Assembly (NCBI RefSeq): GCF_000336995.1
Contig: NZ_AOJI01000017.1
Location: 472,932-536,931, forward strand
Origin: Halorubrum aidingense JCM 13560
Lineage (GTDB): Archaea; Halobacteriota; Halobacteria; Halobacteriales; Haloferacaceae
Reading direction: 5' to 3'
Length of the DNA: 64,000 bases
Made by a program: the position numbers and the translations under genes. Below are positions 17,473 through 25,656 of the stretch, piece after piece (position 1 is the stretch's first letter; every line of letters starts with the position of its first letter). The notes under the pieces are model-generated. The model was not told the DNA's origin, searched no databases, and was given only the letters and a program-made list of their open reading frames with translations.

Positions 17473-17970
17473 TCACTCCGAAGACGCTTCGGCGGCCGCG
17501 TCGGCGGACTCCTCGGCGTCGTCGACGTCGCCGTCCAGCGTCACCGAGTCGTTCGCGGCGTTGGGGAGGGCGTCCGAGCGCCCGAACTCGCCGGGCGCGA
17601 TCGCGAGCGTTCGGATCCCGTAGCTGTTCGCGGTTTCGAGGACCGGCTTGAAGTCGGTGTCGCGGGAGGCGATCGCGAGCGTCGTCATCCGGCCCTCGGC
17701 CGCGAATCGCGCCGCGTCGACCGCGAGTTTCACGTCGACGTCGCCGCTCGTTATCACGACCTCGAAGCCGCGGGCCTCCGCGGCCTGAATCAGCCCGGGC
17801 GTCGCGTGCTCGTCGAGGTACAGTCGCGTCGTCACGAGCGGCCCGACCGCCTCCGCCGACGTGCGGACGTCGTCGAGGTCGACGTCGAACTCCTCGCGCA
17901 GCACGTTCGGGCCGTCGACGAACAGGGCGACGCCGACCGACTCGTCGTCCGCCCGACCAGTGGTGTCCAT
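17473..17970 (-). CDS. NYN-domain (PIN-like) protein
   Basis: 165 residues. VALFVDGPNVL with its Asp and Asn, SGDVDVKLAVDAARFA and IASRDTDFKPVLETANSYGIRTLAIAP are the three acidic motifs of the NYN/DUF88 PIN-like nuclease fold, suggesting metal-dependent RNA cleavage. The C-terminal 35 residues are acidic and probably disordered. The ATG at 17970 marks the domain start; the 5' extension is unrelated. It converges with the signal peptidase gene and is divergent from the second uspA-like gene. RNA target unknown. Confidence 0.8.
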   Translation of the reverse strand: MDTTGRADDESVGVALFVDGPNVLREEFDVDLDDVRTSAEAVGPLVTTRLYLDEHATPGLIQAAEARGFEVVITSGDVDVKLAVDAARFAAEGRMTTLAIASRDTDFKPVLETANSYGIRTLAIAPGEFGRSDALPNAANDSVTLDGDVDDAEESADAAAEASSE

Positions 17971-18084
17971 GCGTGGCAGTCGGAGACCGGCGGAAATATG
18001 CGTGCTGGTCCGCGCCGCGGTGTTCCCACCGGGATCCGTCGGGGTGAACCCGTCACTTATCAGGGTGTCGGACGTATCGCGACC

Positions 18085-18504
18085 ATGATATCCCGCGTGC
18101 TGGTGCCGATGGACGAATCGGAGATGGCGGAGCGCGCGCTCCGGTACGCGTTCGACGCCCACCCGAACGCCGAGATCACCGTGGTCCACGTCGTCGGTGA
18201 GCCGTCGTCGATGATGGGAGGCGCGACCGAGATCGCGCTCGCGGACGACCCCGAGACGGCGGCCCGCGAACACGCGGGCGACCTGTTCGACCGCGCCGAG
18301 GAGATCGCCGCGGAACACGACGTCGCGATCGAGACCAGGGTGACGATCGGCCACCCGGCGCGGGCGGTCATCAACATGTCCGACGAGTTCGACGTGGTCG
18401 TCATCGGAAGCCACAGCGGCAGCCTCGCTGACCGGCTGCTCGTCGGCAATATCGCCGAGAAGATCGTGCGCGGTTCCGCGGTCCCCGTCACGGTCGTCAG
18501 GTAG
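18085..18504 (+). CDS. Universal stress protein, UspA family
   Basis: 139 residues. It begins ISRVLVPMDESEMAERAL and ends VVIGSHSGSLADRLLVGNIAEKIVRGSAVPVTVV, carrying the G-x2-(G/A)-x9-G nucleotide-binding signature in slightly degenerate form. It is related to, but clearly distinct from, the uspA-like protein at the left end of the window. ATG 18085 gives the canonical N terminus, and a TATA-like CTTATCAG lies about 30 bases upstream. Role in stress response is by family only. Confidence 0.88.
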   Translation: MISRVLVPMDESEMAERALRYAFDAHPNAEITVVHVVGEPSSMMGGATEIALADDPETAAREHAGDLFDRAEEIAAEHDVAIETRVTIGHPARAVINMSDEFDVVVIGSHSGSLADRLLVGNIAEKIVRGSAVPVTVVR

Positions 18505-18570
18505 TCGCTCGGGAGGCGAGCGCTCGGTTTCTGTCCCGTTCCCGTCCGTTCTGTTCGACTTTTTGGATTC

Positions 18571-18622
18571 GTCCTTTCGATCCGCCCTTTCGATCCGCCC
18601 TTTCGATCCGCTCCTTCAATCC
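18571..18622 (+). repeat. 13-bp tandem repeat, four copies
   Basis: Four consecutive 13-base units (GCCCTTTCGATCC and close variants) stand directly downstream of the uspA-like stop and about 85 bases upstream of the next small gene. The two inner copies are identical; the first and last have one to three changes. Confidence 0.85.
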
Positions 18623-18706
18623 CTTATATCCGTATTACGTCCTGACTAACGATTGCAGTGAATATACAGAGAATTCAAATAGCATGTCCAAGAATAACGA
18701 AGTATA

Positions 18707-18958
18707 ATGTCGAAACCGAACGCTTACACCGTCATTTCCGAGCAGAACGATCACGACTGCACCACCGTTCGTGCACATCCGCGCAACGAGACGTTCCACG
18801 TCGTCGAGTACGCCGACGACGACGCGCGCCAGCGGGTCGCCGACCTGCCGGTCGGGTCGGTCGTCCAGATGGAACTGTCGCGCGCCGGCCGCCGGAGCAA
18901 CGTCTGGTGCGCGGAGTCGGTACAGACCGCGCACACCGACGGGGGTTCGTCTCGGTAG
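18707..18958 (+). CDS. Small haloarchaeal protein of unknown function
   Basis: 83 residues, not recognised. It reads as one small beta-rich domain (YTVISEQNDHDCTTVRAHP, then FHVVEYADDDARQRVADLPVGSVVQMEL) without membrane segments. The initiating ATG at 18707 is preceded by a weakly AT-rich stretch (18625-18700), a plausible promoter. The composition is less acidic than its neighbours. It is flanked on both sides by different 13-base tandem repeats, one of which includes its stop codon. Confidence 0.7.
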   Translation: MSKPNAYTVISEQNDHDCTTVRAHPRNETFHVVEYADDDARQRVADLPVGSVVQMELSRAGRRSNVWCAESVQTAHTDGGSSR

Positions 18959-18992
18959 GCCGTCGCGGTAGGCCGTCTCGGTTGGCCGTCTC
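18954..18992 (+). repeat. 13-bp tandem repeat over a gene end
   Basis: Three 13-base copies of GGTAGGCCGTCTC with single changes, then a partial fourth. The first copy contains the TAG stop of the small upstream gene, so the repeat has grown through the end of the coding region. Confidence 0.8.
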
Positions 18993-19135
18993 GGTAGATC
19001 TCCCCGAACGCCTCTGTTCTCTCTTCTGTTCCGTCTGCACGAACCGTTCCCGGACAACTCTCCGTCGACGTGTGTCGGTCGCCGCTGTGCTCCTCCCGCT
19101 GTCGAGTCCCCGAGAGTCGGCTGACCGCAACTATT

Positions 19136-19161
19136 ATATTAGTATCTGCTCATATTAGCAT
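19136..19161 (+). promoter_or_regulatory. Direct repeats in the arsR promoter
   Basis: ATATTAGTAT and ATATTAGCAT, 16 bases from start to start, lie just upstream of the arsR-like ATG at 19170 in a short AT-rich island that must also hold its promoter. An ArsR repressor commonly binds its own promoter, so this is a candidate operator; the binding is inferred. Confidence 0.45.
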
Positions 19162-19169
19162 ACACTACT

Positions 19170-19592
19170 ATGAGTGAGCAGCCGTCAGACGGTCGTTCCG
19201 GAGGGACGGCGACCGAATCGATCGGGTCCGCGGGTGCATCGACGAGAGACGAGGGGTGTTGTGAGGGCGTCACGCACGCGCTCTCGGACCGCGACGTCGA
19301 CGTCGACGTCGAGACGCTCGCGGCGGTCAGCAACCGAACGCGGTACGAGGCGCTCCGCCTCGTCGCGGCCGCCGAGGGCGGCGTCTGCGGCTGCGAGGTG
19401 GAGCCCGCGCTCGACGTGAGCCAGGGGGCGATCAGCCAGGCGCTCTCACGCCTGCACGACGCCGGGCTGCTCACGCGTCGGAAAGAGGGCCGCTGGCGGT
19501 ACTACGACGTGACGCCCCGGGCCGAGCGGCTGCTCGCGGTCCTCGACGGGACGCGACCGACCCCCGACACCGGATCGGAGGGCCGATCGTGA
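19170..19592 (+). CDS. arsR: ArsR-family metalloregulator
   Basis: 140 residues. A winged helix runs from about 45 to 125. GGVCGCEVEPALDVSQGAISQALSRLHDAGLL contains a Cys-x-Cys at the position of the CVCDL metal site of classic ArsR proteins, and RRKEGRWRYYDVTP is the wing. A second pair, GCCEG, lies near the N terminus. It should release DNA on binding As(III). The stop overlaps the GTG start of the methyltransferase gene by four bases, so regulator and enzyme are co-translated. Confidence 0.9.
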   Translation: MSEQPSDGRSGGTATESIGSAGASTRDEGCCEGVTHALSDRDVDVDVETLAAVSNRTRYEALRLVAAAEGGVCGCEVEPALDVSQGAISQALSRLHDAGLLTRRKEGRWRYYDVTPRAERLLAVLDGTRPTPDTGSEGRS

Positions 19593-20512
19593 GCGATTCG
19601 GAGGAGGCCGGCGGCGACGCGGGCAACGACGCCAGCGATGGCACGAGCAACAACGAGAGCAATAACGAGAGCAATAACGAGAGCAACGACGCGATCGACC
19701 CGGCCGAGCAGCGGCGCGTCGTCCGGGAGCGGTACGGGGGGATCGCGGCCGAGGCCTCCGAATCGGACGCCGGGTGTTGCGACACAGAATCCGACGCGTC
19801 CACGGGGTGCTGTGAGGGAGACGAGAGCACCGCCGATCCGGACGCGGAGTCGCTTCGCCTCGGCTACGACTCGGCCGACGTCGACGCGGTCGCCGAGGGC
19901 GCGAACCTCGGGCTCGGCTGCGGTAACCCGACCGCGCTCGCGGCGCTCTCGACCGGCGAGACCGTCCTCGACCTCGGCTCCGGCGGTGGATTCGACTGCT
20001 TCCTCGCGGCCCGTGAGGTCGGGTCGGACGGGCGAGTTATCGGCGTCGATATGACGCCGGCGATGGTCGAGCGCGCGAGAGAGAACGTCGCGAGGAACGA
20101 CGCCGAGAACGTCGAGTTCCGGCTCGGCGAAATCGAGCACCTGCCGGTCGCGGACGCGACCGTCGACGTCGTCATCTCGAACTGCGTGATCAACCTCTCG
20201 CCGCAGAAACCGCAGGTGTTCCGCGAGGCGTTCCGCGTCCTCCGTCCCGGCGGACGACTCGCGGTCTCCGACGTGGTCCAGACGGCGCCGTTCCCTGACG
20301 ACGTGCGACTCGATCCGTCGTCGGTCTCGGCCTGCGTCGCCGGCGCCGCGACCATCGAGGAGGTGGAGTCGATGCTCGCGGACGCGGGATTCACCGAGGT
20401 CGCGATCGACCCGAAAGCCGAGAGCGAGTCGTTCATCCGAGACTGGGACGACGACCGCGATCCGAGCGAGTACGTCGTCTCGGCGACGATCGAGGCGCGA
20501 AAACCGCGGTGA
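19589..20512 (+). CDS. arsM: Arsenite S-adenosylmethionine methyltransferase
   Basis: 307 residues, GTG start overlapping arsR. The Rossmann core has VLDLGSGGGFDCFLAAREVG, VIGVDMTPAMVERAREN and FREAFRVLRPGGRLAVSDVV. Arsenic-binding Cys occur at the N-terminal GCC and TGCCEG pairs, at FDCF, at ISNCVINL and at SACVAGA. These match ArsM, which methylates As(III) to volatile or less toxic products. An N-terminal tail before residue 40 holds three 12-base tandem repeats encoding NNES. No arsenite efflux gene is close by. Confidence 0.93.
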   Translation: MSDSEEAGGDAGNDASDGTSNNESNNESNNESNDAIDPAEQRRVVRERYGGIAAEASESDAGCCDTESDASTGCCEGDESTADPDAESLRLGYDSADVDAVAEGANLGLGCGNPTALAALSTGETVLDLGSGGGFDCFLAAREVGSDGRVIGVDMTPAMVERARENVARNDAENVEFRLGEIEHLPVADATVDVVISNCVINLSPQKPQVFREAFRVLRPGGRLAVSDVVQTAPFPDDVRLDPSSVSACVAGAATIEEVESMLADAGFTEVAIDPKAESESFIRDWDDDRDPSEYVVSATIEARKPR

Positions 20513-20579
20513 CCGGACGACGACGGTCGTTCGAGCGTTTATAAGGAGTCGAACCGCGCTCCGTCGGTCATTCAGTCCT

Positions 20580-22367
20580 TTATAAATCCCGCGTGAGCCG
20601 CGGGTTCGTCACCGCGCCGTCGGCCGCCGAGGCGAAGTCACGGGCGTACTTCGCGAGGACGCCGCCCTCGTACTGCGGGGCCGGCGGCTCCCAGTCGGCG
20701 CGGCGGTCGGCCAGTTCGTCCTCGGAGAGGTCGACCGAGAGGTCGCGCTCGGGGATGTCGACCGTGATGTGGTCGCCGTCCTCGATGAGCCCGATCGGGC
20801 CGCCGTTGGCCGCCTCGGGGGCGACGTGACCGATCATCGGGCCGCGGGTACCGCCGGAGAAGCGCCCGTCGGTGAGCAGCGCGACGTCCTCCTCGTGACC
20901 CGCGCCGACGACCGCGGCCGTGACGCCGAGCATCTCGCGCATTCCGGGGCCGCCGGTCGGCCCCTCGTTGCGGATGATGATCACGTCGCCGGAGTCGATC
21001 GCGCCGGACTGGACGTACGCCATCGCGTCCTCCTCGTTTTCGAACACGCGGGCCGGCCCCTCGTGGTAGAACGCGTCGTCGCCGGTCACCTTGAGCACCG
21101 CGCCGTCGGGCGCGAGGTTCCCCTTCAGAATCTTGATCGCGCCCTCCGCCTCTTTGGGGTCGTCGACGCTGTAGAGGAAGTCGGCCTCGATCGCGTCGTC
21201 GTCGGGGAGGTCGCCGTTCGCCTCCAGTTCGGCGATCTCCTCGGCGAGGGTGCGCCCGGTGACGGTCATCGCGTCGCCGTGGAGCAGGTCCGCCTCCAGG
21301 AGTCGGCGGAGCACGACCGGCACGCCGCCGATCTCGTGGAGGTCGTTCATCACGCGGCTCCCGCCGGGCTGGAGGTTCGCGATCTTCGGCGTGCGCCGCG
21401 AGATCTCGTCGAAGTCCTCGATCGCGAGGTCGACGTCGGCCTCCGCGGCGAGCGCGAGCAGGTGGAGCACGCCGTTGGTCGAGCCGCCGATCGCGGTCTG
21501 GAGCGCGATCGCGTTCTCGAAGGACTCCCGCGAGAGGATGTCCGAGGGGCGGCGGTCGTTCTCGATGCACTCCAAGACGAGCTCGCCGGCGCGCTCGGCG
21601 ATTTCGTAACGCTCCGAGTCCTCGGCCGGCGCGGAGGCCGAGCCGAGCGGCGCCATCCCGAGCGCCTCGGAGATGGCCGCCATCGTGTTCGCGGTGAACA
21701 TCCCGCCACAGGAGCCGGCGCCGGGGCAGGCGTGGCGTTCGAGCTCGTCGAGCTCCTCGCCGCTCATGTCGCCCTCGGCGTAGGCGCCGACGCCCTCGAA
21801 CACCTGCACGATCGTCACGTCGCGGCCGTCGTGCTGGCCGGGCATGATCGAGCCGCCGTAGAGGAACACCGAGGGAAGGTCGGTGCGGATCGAGGCCATC
21901 AGCATGCCGGGGAGGTTCTTGTCACAGCCCGCCACCGTCACGAGCGCGTCCATGCGCTCGCCGAAGGAGACGAGTTCGACCGAATCCGCGATCACTTCGC
22001 GGGAAATGAGGCTCGCTTTCATCCCCTCCGTCCCCATCGAGATGGCGTCGGAGATGGTGACCGTCCCGAACTCGATCGGCATCCCGCCCGCGGCGTCGAT
22101 CCCGTCGATCGCGGCGTCCGCCACGTCGTCGAGGTGAACGTTACACGGCGTGATGTCGGCCGCCGGGTTCGGCACGCCGACGATGGGCGACGAGAGGTCG
22201 TCGTCGTCGAACCCCATCGCCCGGAACATCGCGCGGTGCGGGGCCTTGTCCGGCCCCTCCGTCACGTCCCTGCTCCGCAGGCCCTCGCCCTTCTCGCCCG
22301 CAAACCGGTCCGCGTCGTCGCCGCCTCGGGAGGTCTCTCCCTCGGATCGTGGCTGCTGTTCGCTCAT
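20580..22367 (-). CDS. ilvD: Dihydroxy-acid dehydratase
   Basis: 595 residues. It dehydrates dihydroxy-isovalerate and dihydroxy-methylvalerate in valine and isoleucine synthesis. The three Fe-S ligand Cys are in [27 protein letters not shown] and [17 protein letters not shown]. Other matches are [14 protein letters not shown] and [15 protein letters not shown]. The first 40 residues are a disordered acidic leader. The stop falls in TTTATAAA near the convergent end of arsM. No other ilv gene is adjacent, so this is a stand-alone gene. Confidence 0.96.
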   Translation of the reverse strand: MSEQQPRSEGETSRGGDDADRFAGEKGEGLRSRDVTEGPDKAPHRAMFRAMGFDDDDLSSPIVGVPNPAADITPCNVHLDDVADAAIDGIDAAGGMPIEFGTVTISDAISMGTEGMKASLISREVIADSVELVSFGERMDALVTVAGCDKNLPGMLMASIRTDLPSVFLYGGSIMPGQHDGRDVTIVQVFEGVGAYAEGDMSGEELDELERHACPGAGSCGGMFTANTMAAISEALGMAPLGSASAPAEDSERYEIAERAGELVLECIENDRRPSDILSRESFENAIALQTAIGGSTNGVLHLLALAAEADVDLAIEDFDEISRRTPKIANLQPGGSRVMNDLHEIGGVPVVLRRLLEADLLHGDAMTVTGRTLAEEIAELEANGDLPDDDAIEADFLYSVDDPKEAEGAIKILKGNLAPDGAVLKVTGDDAFYHEGPARVFENEEDAMAYVQSGAIDSGDVIIIRNEGPTGGPGMREMLGVTAAVVGAGHEEDVALLTDGRFSGGTRGPMIGHVAPEAANGGPIGLIEDGDHITVDIPERDLSVDLSEDELADRRADWEPPAPQYEGGVLAKYARDFASAADGAVTNPRLTRDL

Positions 22368-22449
22368 ACCCGATCCTGTCGCTCGGGGGTCTTAAACGGA
22401 CGCAACGAAACAAGGGTTGCTCGGCGGGGCGAACCGGTTCGGGTGGGAG

Positions 22450-22530
22450 TCACCACTTGCCGTCGAAGCCAATGTCGACGCCGCAGGTATCGGCGAAGGC
22501 GCCCCGTTCCAGTTCCTCGAACGCCGTCAC
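22450..22530 (-). CDS. Possible 26-codon gene coupled to the winged-helix gene
   Basis: A GTG at 22530 overlaps the stop of the winged-helix gene by GTGA and opens a frame of 26 codons ending DIGFDGKW. It is either a genuine microprotein or the truncated start of a longer partner lost after the first 26 codons. No function can be assigned. Support is only the coupling geometry. Confidence 0.3.
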   Translation of the reverse strand: MTAFEELERGAFADTCGVDIGFDGKW

Positions 22531-22835
22531 TGAATCTCCTCCATTTCGTCGGTCCGTAGCTCTTCGAGACGTTCCTCACCGTATTGCTCGTCTGCAGCCG
22601 CGTGGTGTCGGTGAAGCCGGTACGCGGCTCGGAGTTGGTCGTTGTCGTCCGTGATCGCCCAATACGGGCTCTTGTGGCGGACGAGACCGCGTTCCTTCAG
22701 TCGCGAGAGGATCACACTAACTGTGTCCGTGTCCAGTCCGAGTCGCTCGGCTATCGTTCCCATCTTCCATGCGCGATGGTCGTTCTCGTGGAGGAACGCT
22801 GCGATCCGCTCGGTGTCGGTTTGGCTTTCGCACAT
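22527..22835 (-). CDS. Small winged-helix transcription regulator (MarR-like)
   Basis: 102 residues from ATG 22835; a GTG four codons upstream at 22847 overlaps the stop of the glyoxalase-type gene and is also possible. The core RIAAFLHENDHRAWKMGTIAERLGLDTDTVSVILSRLKERGLV is a winged helix-turn-helix followed by a charged helix rich in Glu and Arg. It probably binds DNA as a dimer. Family members often regulate or neutralise a neighbouring gene; here the only downstream partner is a 26-codon frame. Confidence 0.65.
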   Translation of the reverse strand: MCESQTDTERIAAFLHENDHRAWKMGTIAERLGLDTDTVSVILSRLKERGLVRHKSPYWAITDDNDQLRAAYRLHRHHAAADEQYGEERLEELRTDEMEEIQ

Positions 22836-22843
22836 AGAGGCGT

Positions 22844-23236
22844 TCACACTCGCGCCTTCAGCTCCACCCGGTACCCGAACGGGTCCCTGACGTACACCGC
22901 GGGCGACTCGCCGACCGCGCCGAGCGGCGCGTCGAGCGACTTCTCGATATCGACGCCCGCCGCGTCCAGTTCGGCCTCGATCTCTGCCGCCGACTCCTCG
23001 ACGACGACGGCGACGTGGTCGTAGTTCGTCGCGGTCGGCGGCTCGAACTCCTCGGTCGGCCAGCAGTGGATCACGGCCGTCGGGGACAGCCGCACGTCGA
23101 AAAAGGGCTTTTCGCCGGCCGCGTACGGTCCGTCCTCGATCCCGAACCCGAGCCGCTCGCCGTAGAACTCTCGGGCGTCGTCGACGCCGTCTGCGGGGAT
23201 CCGGAGGTTGACGTGGTCGATGTGGCGCGCCTGCAT
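22844..23236 (-). CDS. VOC-family (glyoxalase/bleomycin-resistance fold) protein
   Basis: 130 residues with two beta-alpha-beta-beta-beta modules. HIDHVNLRIPADGVDDAREFYGERLGF opens the first; NYDHVAVVVEE and YVRDPFGYRVELK close the second. His, His and Glu at the expected metal positions are present, so a metal-dependent lyase, dioxygenase or isomerase activity is possible, but substrate cannot be told. ATG 23236 fits the fold; the frame start at 23263 adds an unlikely Arg/Pro leader. It is upstream of the winged-helix gene and 46 bases downstream of purQ. Confidence 0.8.
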   Translation of the reverse strand: MQARHIDHVNLRIPADGVDDAREFYGERLGFGIEDGPYAAGEKPFFDVRLSPTAVIHCWPTEEFEPPTATNYDHVAVVVEESAAEIEAELDAAGVDIEKSLDAPLGAVGESPAVYVRDPFGYRVELKARV

Positions 23237-23282
23237 GCGGTCGGGTTGGGGGGCAGACCGCAAAAAGGTGGTCGGCGGTTCC

Positions 23283-23960
23283 TCAGGCGAACGCTTCGAG
23301 GATTCCCGCCCCGTCCGTGCTCCGGCCGAGGTCGGGGAGCGTTGCGCGCTCCGGGTGGGGCATCAGGACGGCGACGGAGTCGCGCTCGCCGAGGACGCCG
23401 GCGATGTTGTCCGTCGAGCCGTTCGGGTTGGCCGCGTCGGTGACGTTGCCGTCGGCGTCGCAGTACCGGAAGAGGACGCGGTCGTCGGCGACGAGGTCGG
23501 CGTGCGCGTCCTCGCCGATCTCGAATCGGCCCTCGCCGTGGGCGATCGGCACCTCGATCACGTCGCCCGCCTCGTAGGCGGCGGTCCACGGGGTGTCCGC
23601 GCGCTCGACGCGGAGGAACACGGGCTCACACTGGAAGCGCGCGGAGGCGTTCGTGGTGAACGCGCCCGGCGTGAGTCCGGACTCCGACCCGATCTGCGCG
23701 CCGTTGCAGACGCCGATCACGGGGACGCCGTCGTCGGCCGCCTCGCGGACCTCCGCCATGATCGGGGCGCGGGCCGCCATCGCGCCGGCCCGGAGGTAGT
23801 CGCCGTAGGAGAACCCGCCGGGGAGGACGATCCCGTCGGTGTCGGCCGGGAGCCCGTCCTCGTGCCAGACGCGCTCGGCGTCGACGCCGAGGTGCGCCAG
23901 CGCGCGGACCGCGTCGCGGTCGCAGTTGGACCCGCCGAACTGCACCACGGAGACCGTCAT
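23283..23960 (-). CDS. purQ: Phosphoribosylformylglycinamidine synthase, glutaminase subunit
   Basis: 225 residues. It is a class I glutamine amidotransferase with nucleophile Cys in VIGVCNGAQIG and the catalytic His-x-Glu in MPHPERA. VVQFGGSNCDRDAV and LPGGFSYGDYLRAGAMAA are PurQ-specific. It supplies ammonia to PurL for the fourth step of purine synthesis. Its start overlaps the stop of purS by four bases; PurL is not in the window. Confidence 0.96.
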   Translation of the reverse strand: MTVSVVQFGGSNCDRDAVRALAHLGVDAERVWHEDGLPADTDGIVLPGGFSYGDYLRAGAMAARAPIMAEVREAADDGVPVIGVCNGAQIGSESGLTPGAFTTNASARFQCEPVFLRVERADTPWTAAYEAGDVIEVPIAHGEGRFEIGEDAHADLVADDRVLFRYCDADGNVTDAANPNGSTDNIAGVLGERDSVAVLMPHPERATLPDLGRSTDGAGILEAFA

Positions 23961-24208
23961 GCGTCCGCGACCGCGACGTCGTAGTCGTGGATCGTCGGGT
24001 TCGCGAGCAGCCGCTCTGCCATCTCCGCGGCCCGGTCGGCCGCCTCGTCGGCGTCGGCCGCCTCGAGGTCGACCTCGAACTGGTCGGCGGCGCGGAGGTC
24101 GGACAGCTCGAACCCGAGCCGTTCGAGGGCCTGCTGGGTCGTCTCCGCCTCGGGATCGAGGACGCCCCGCTTCAGCCGGACCGTCACCGTCGCGGTGTAT
24201 GCCGTCAT
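23957..24208 (-). CDS. purS: Phosphoribosylformylglycinamidine synthase subunit PurS
   Basis: 83 residues, normal length. AYTATVTVRLKRGVLDPEAETTQQALERLGF and MAERLLANPTIHDYDV are the standard PurS ends. It bridges PurL and PurQ in the split FGAM synthase complex of archaea and Gram-positive bacteria. It is first gene of the purSQ unit, with a TATA-like TTTACACAC about 25 bases upstream, and divergent from purU. Confidence 0.95.
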   Translation of the reverse strand: MTAYTATVTVRLKRGVLDPEAETTQQALERLGFELSDLRAADQFEVDLEAADADEAADRAAEMAERLLANPTIHDYDVAVADA

Positions 24209-24372
24209 ATCCGGTAGTGCGGAGTCGTGTGTAAAAACCGTTTTGGAACGCGGTTTATATCCATATACATGGATACATTTTGGTCGATCGTGATGGATTT
24301 GCGGCGGCGCGGAGCGAAAGGGGCAAACCCCTCCGGGCTCTTGACCGGGTGTATGCAGCCGTTCGAACCACC

Positions 24373-24382
24373 GGAGGTGATC
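24373..24382 (+). promoter_or_regulatory. Full-length Shine-Dalgarno sequence for purU
   Basis: GGAGGTGATC is complementary to the full 3' end of archaeal 16S rRNA and lies five bases before the ATG at 24388. It decides that start over an upstream in-frame ATG at 24352. Such a perfect site is unusual among the mostly leaderless genes here. Confidence 0.8.
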
Positions 24383-24387
24383 GTCGC

Positions 24388-25371
24388 ATGACCCGCGAAC
24401 TGACCGAAATCACGGTCGTCGGAGGAGACAAGACCGGACTCATCGCGCGGGTCACCTCCCTGCTGTTCGAGCGGGGGATCAACATCGAGGACCTCGATCA
24501 GGCGGTCCGCGGGGGCGTCTTCCGGATGACGACCCGCGTCGACGCCTCTGAGCTTGAGACCTCCCGAGGCGAGCTCCGGCGCGCGCTCGCCGAACTCGGG
24601 CGCGAGCTCGACGTCGACATCCAGGTCCGGTTCCCGAGCGACCGCGACGCCCGACGGATCGCCTTGCTCGTCACGAAAGAGACCCACGCGCCCGAGGCCC
24701 TGTTGGCGGCCGAGGCCGACGGCGACCTCGCCGACGACGGCGAGGAGGCGGAGATCCCCGTCGTGATCGGTAACCGCGGGGACCTCCGGTCGCTCGCGGA
24801 GCGCTACGACAAGCCCTTCTACGACGTCGGCGACGGCAACGGCAACACCGACGAGGACCGCCTGCTCGACCTGCTGGCCGAGTACGACGTCGACCTCATC
24901 GCGCTGGCTCGCTACATGCGGATTCTCTCGCCGGAGGTCGTCTTCCGCTACGAGGGGCGGATCATCAACGTTCACCCCTCGCTGCTGCCGGCGTTCCCCG
25001 GCGCGGAGGCGTACCGGCAGGCGAAGGACGCCGGCGTCCGCATCGCGGGCGTCACCGCTCACTACGTGACGACCGACCTCGATCAGGGGCCAGTGATCGC
25101 CCAGCGCGCCTTCGACGTGCCCGCGAACGCCGACGTCGCCGAGATCAAACGGCGCGGACAGCCCCTCGAAGCCGACGTGCTGCTCGACGCGGTCCGGCTC
25201 CACCTCGCGGACGCCATCGCGATCCACCGCGGGACGGTCCACGTTCGCGAGGACGCCGACGTCGACGCCCGACTCGGGCTGACCGAGGCCGCAGTCGACG
25301 CAAACCCCGACGAACCCGTCGACGGCGAGCCGCTGTCGCGGTCGCGCACGCCGCCGGCCGAGAGCGACTGA
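24388..25371 (+). CDS. purU: Formyltetrahydrofolate deformylase
   Basis: 327 residues. An N-terminal ACT domain (EITVVGGDKTGLIARVTSLLFERGINIEDLDQ) is followed by the formyltransferase-fold domain with LIALARYMRILSPEVV, NVHPSLLPAFPGAEAYRQAKDAGVRIAGVTAHYV and DQGPVIAQ; the catalytic Asn-His-Asp set is visible. It releases formate from 10-formyl-THF. In archaea lacking a canonical PurN, similar proteins could feed purine synthesis, and purSQ is divergent next door. A charged acidic tail of about 40 residues follows the domain. The start is set by a strong ribosome-binding site. Confidence 0.9.
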   Translation: MTRELTEITVVGGDKTGLIARVTSLLFERGINIEDLDQAVRGGVFRMTTRVDASELETSRGELRRALAELGRELDVDIQVRFPSDRDARRIALLVTKETHAPEALLAAEADGDLADDGEEAEIPVVIGNRGDLRSLAERYDKPFYDVGDGNGNTDEDRLLDLLAEYDVDLIALARYMRILSPEVVFRYEGRIINVHPSLLPAFPGAEAYRQAKDAGVRIAGVTAHYVTTDLDQGPVIAQRAFDVPANADVAEIKRRGQPLEADVLLDAVRLHLADAIAIHRGTVHVREDADVDARLGLTEAAVDANPDEPVDGEPLSRSRTPPAESD

Positions 25372-25452
25372 GCGCGGACGACCGCGGCCCCAAACCGACC
25401 GACCGCGCCTGTCCCCCACGCTATTTAAAAAGGCGCGTCCAACACCGAGGCG

Positions 25453-25656
25453 ATGTCCTCCCGTCCGTCCCGATTCGCCGCCGACGCGAGCGCCGTCGTC
25501 CGGAGCGACGAGCGCGTCGTCCTGCTGCTTCTCGTGCTGTTGTCGGTCGCGGCGCTCGCGGTGTTTCTCCACTACACCGTCGCGATACTCGACGGACTGC
25601 CCGACGTGATCCCCCCGGAGCCGCCGACGCTGATCCCCTGGGGCCGCCACTTATAA
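25453..25656 (+). CDS. Small single-span membrane protein
   Basis: 67 residues with one membrane helix (VVLLLLVLLSVAALAVFLHYTVAIL) and a short Pro-rich tail (DVIPPEPPTLIPWG). No family is recognised. A TATA-like TATTTAAAAA lies about 30 bases upstream of ATG 25453. The stop codon shares the palindrome TTATAA with the stop of the convergent methyltransferase gene. Confidence 0.75.
   Translation: MSSRPSRFAADASAVVRSDERVVLLLLVLLSVAALAVFLHYTVAILDGLPDVIPPEPPTLIPWGRHL

Noticed and set aside
18571-18992. CRISPR array
   Set aside because: Units are 13 bases head to tail with no spacers; no cas genes in the window.
20769-22559. 596-codon plus-strand frame across ilvD
   Set aside because: Antisense shadow of ilvD, which has all Fe-S ligands and family motifs.
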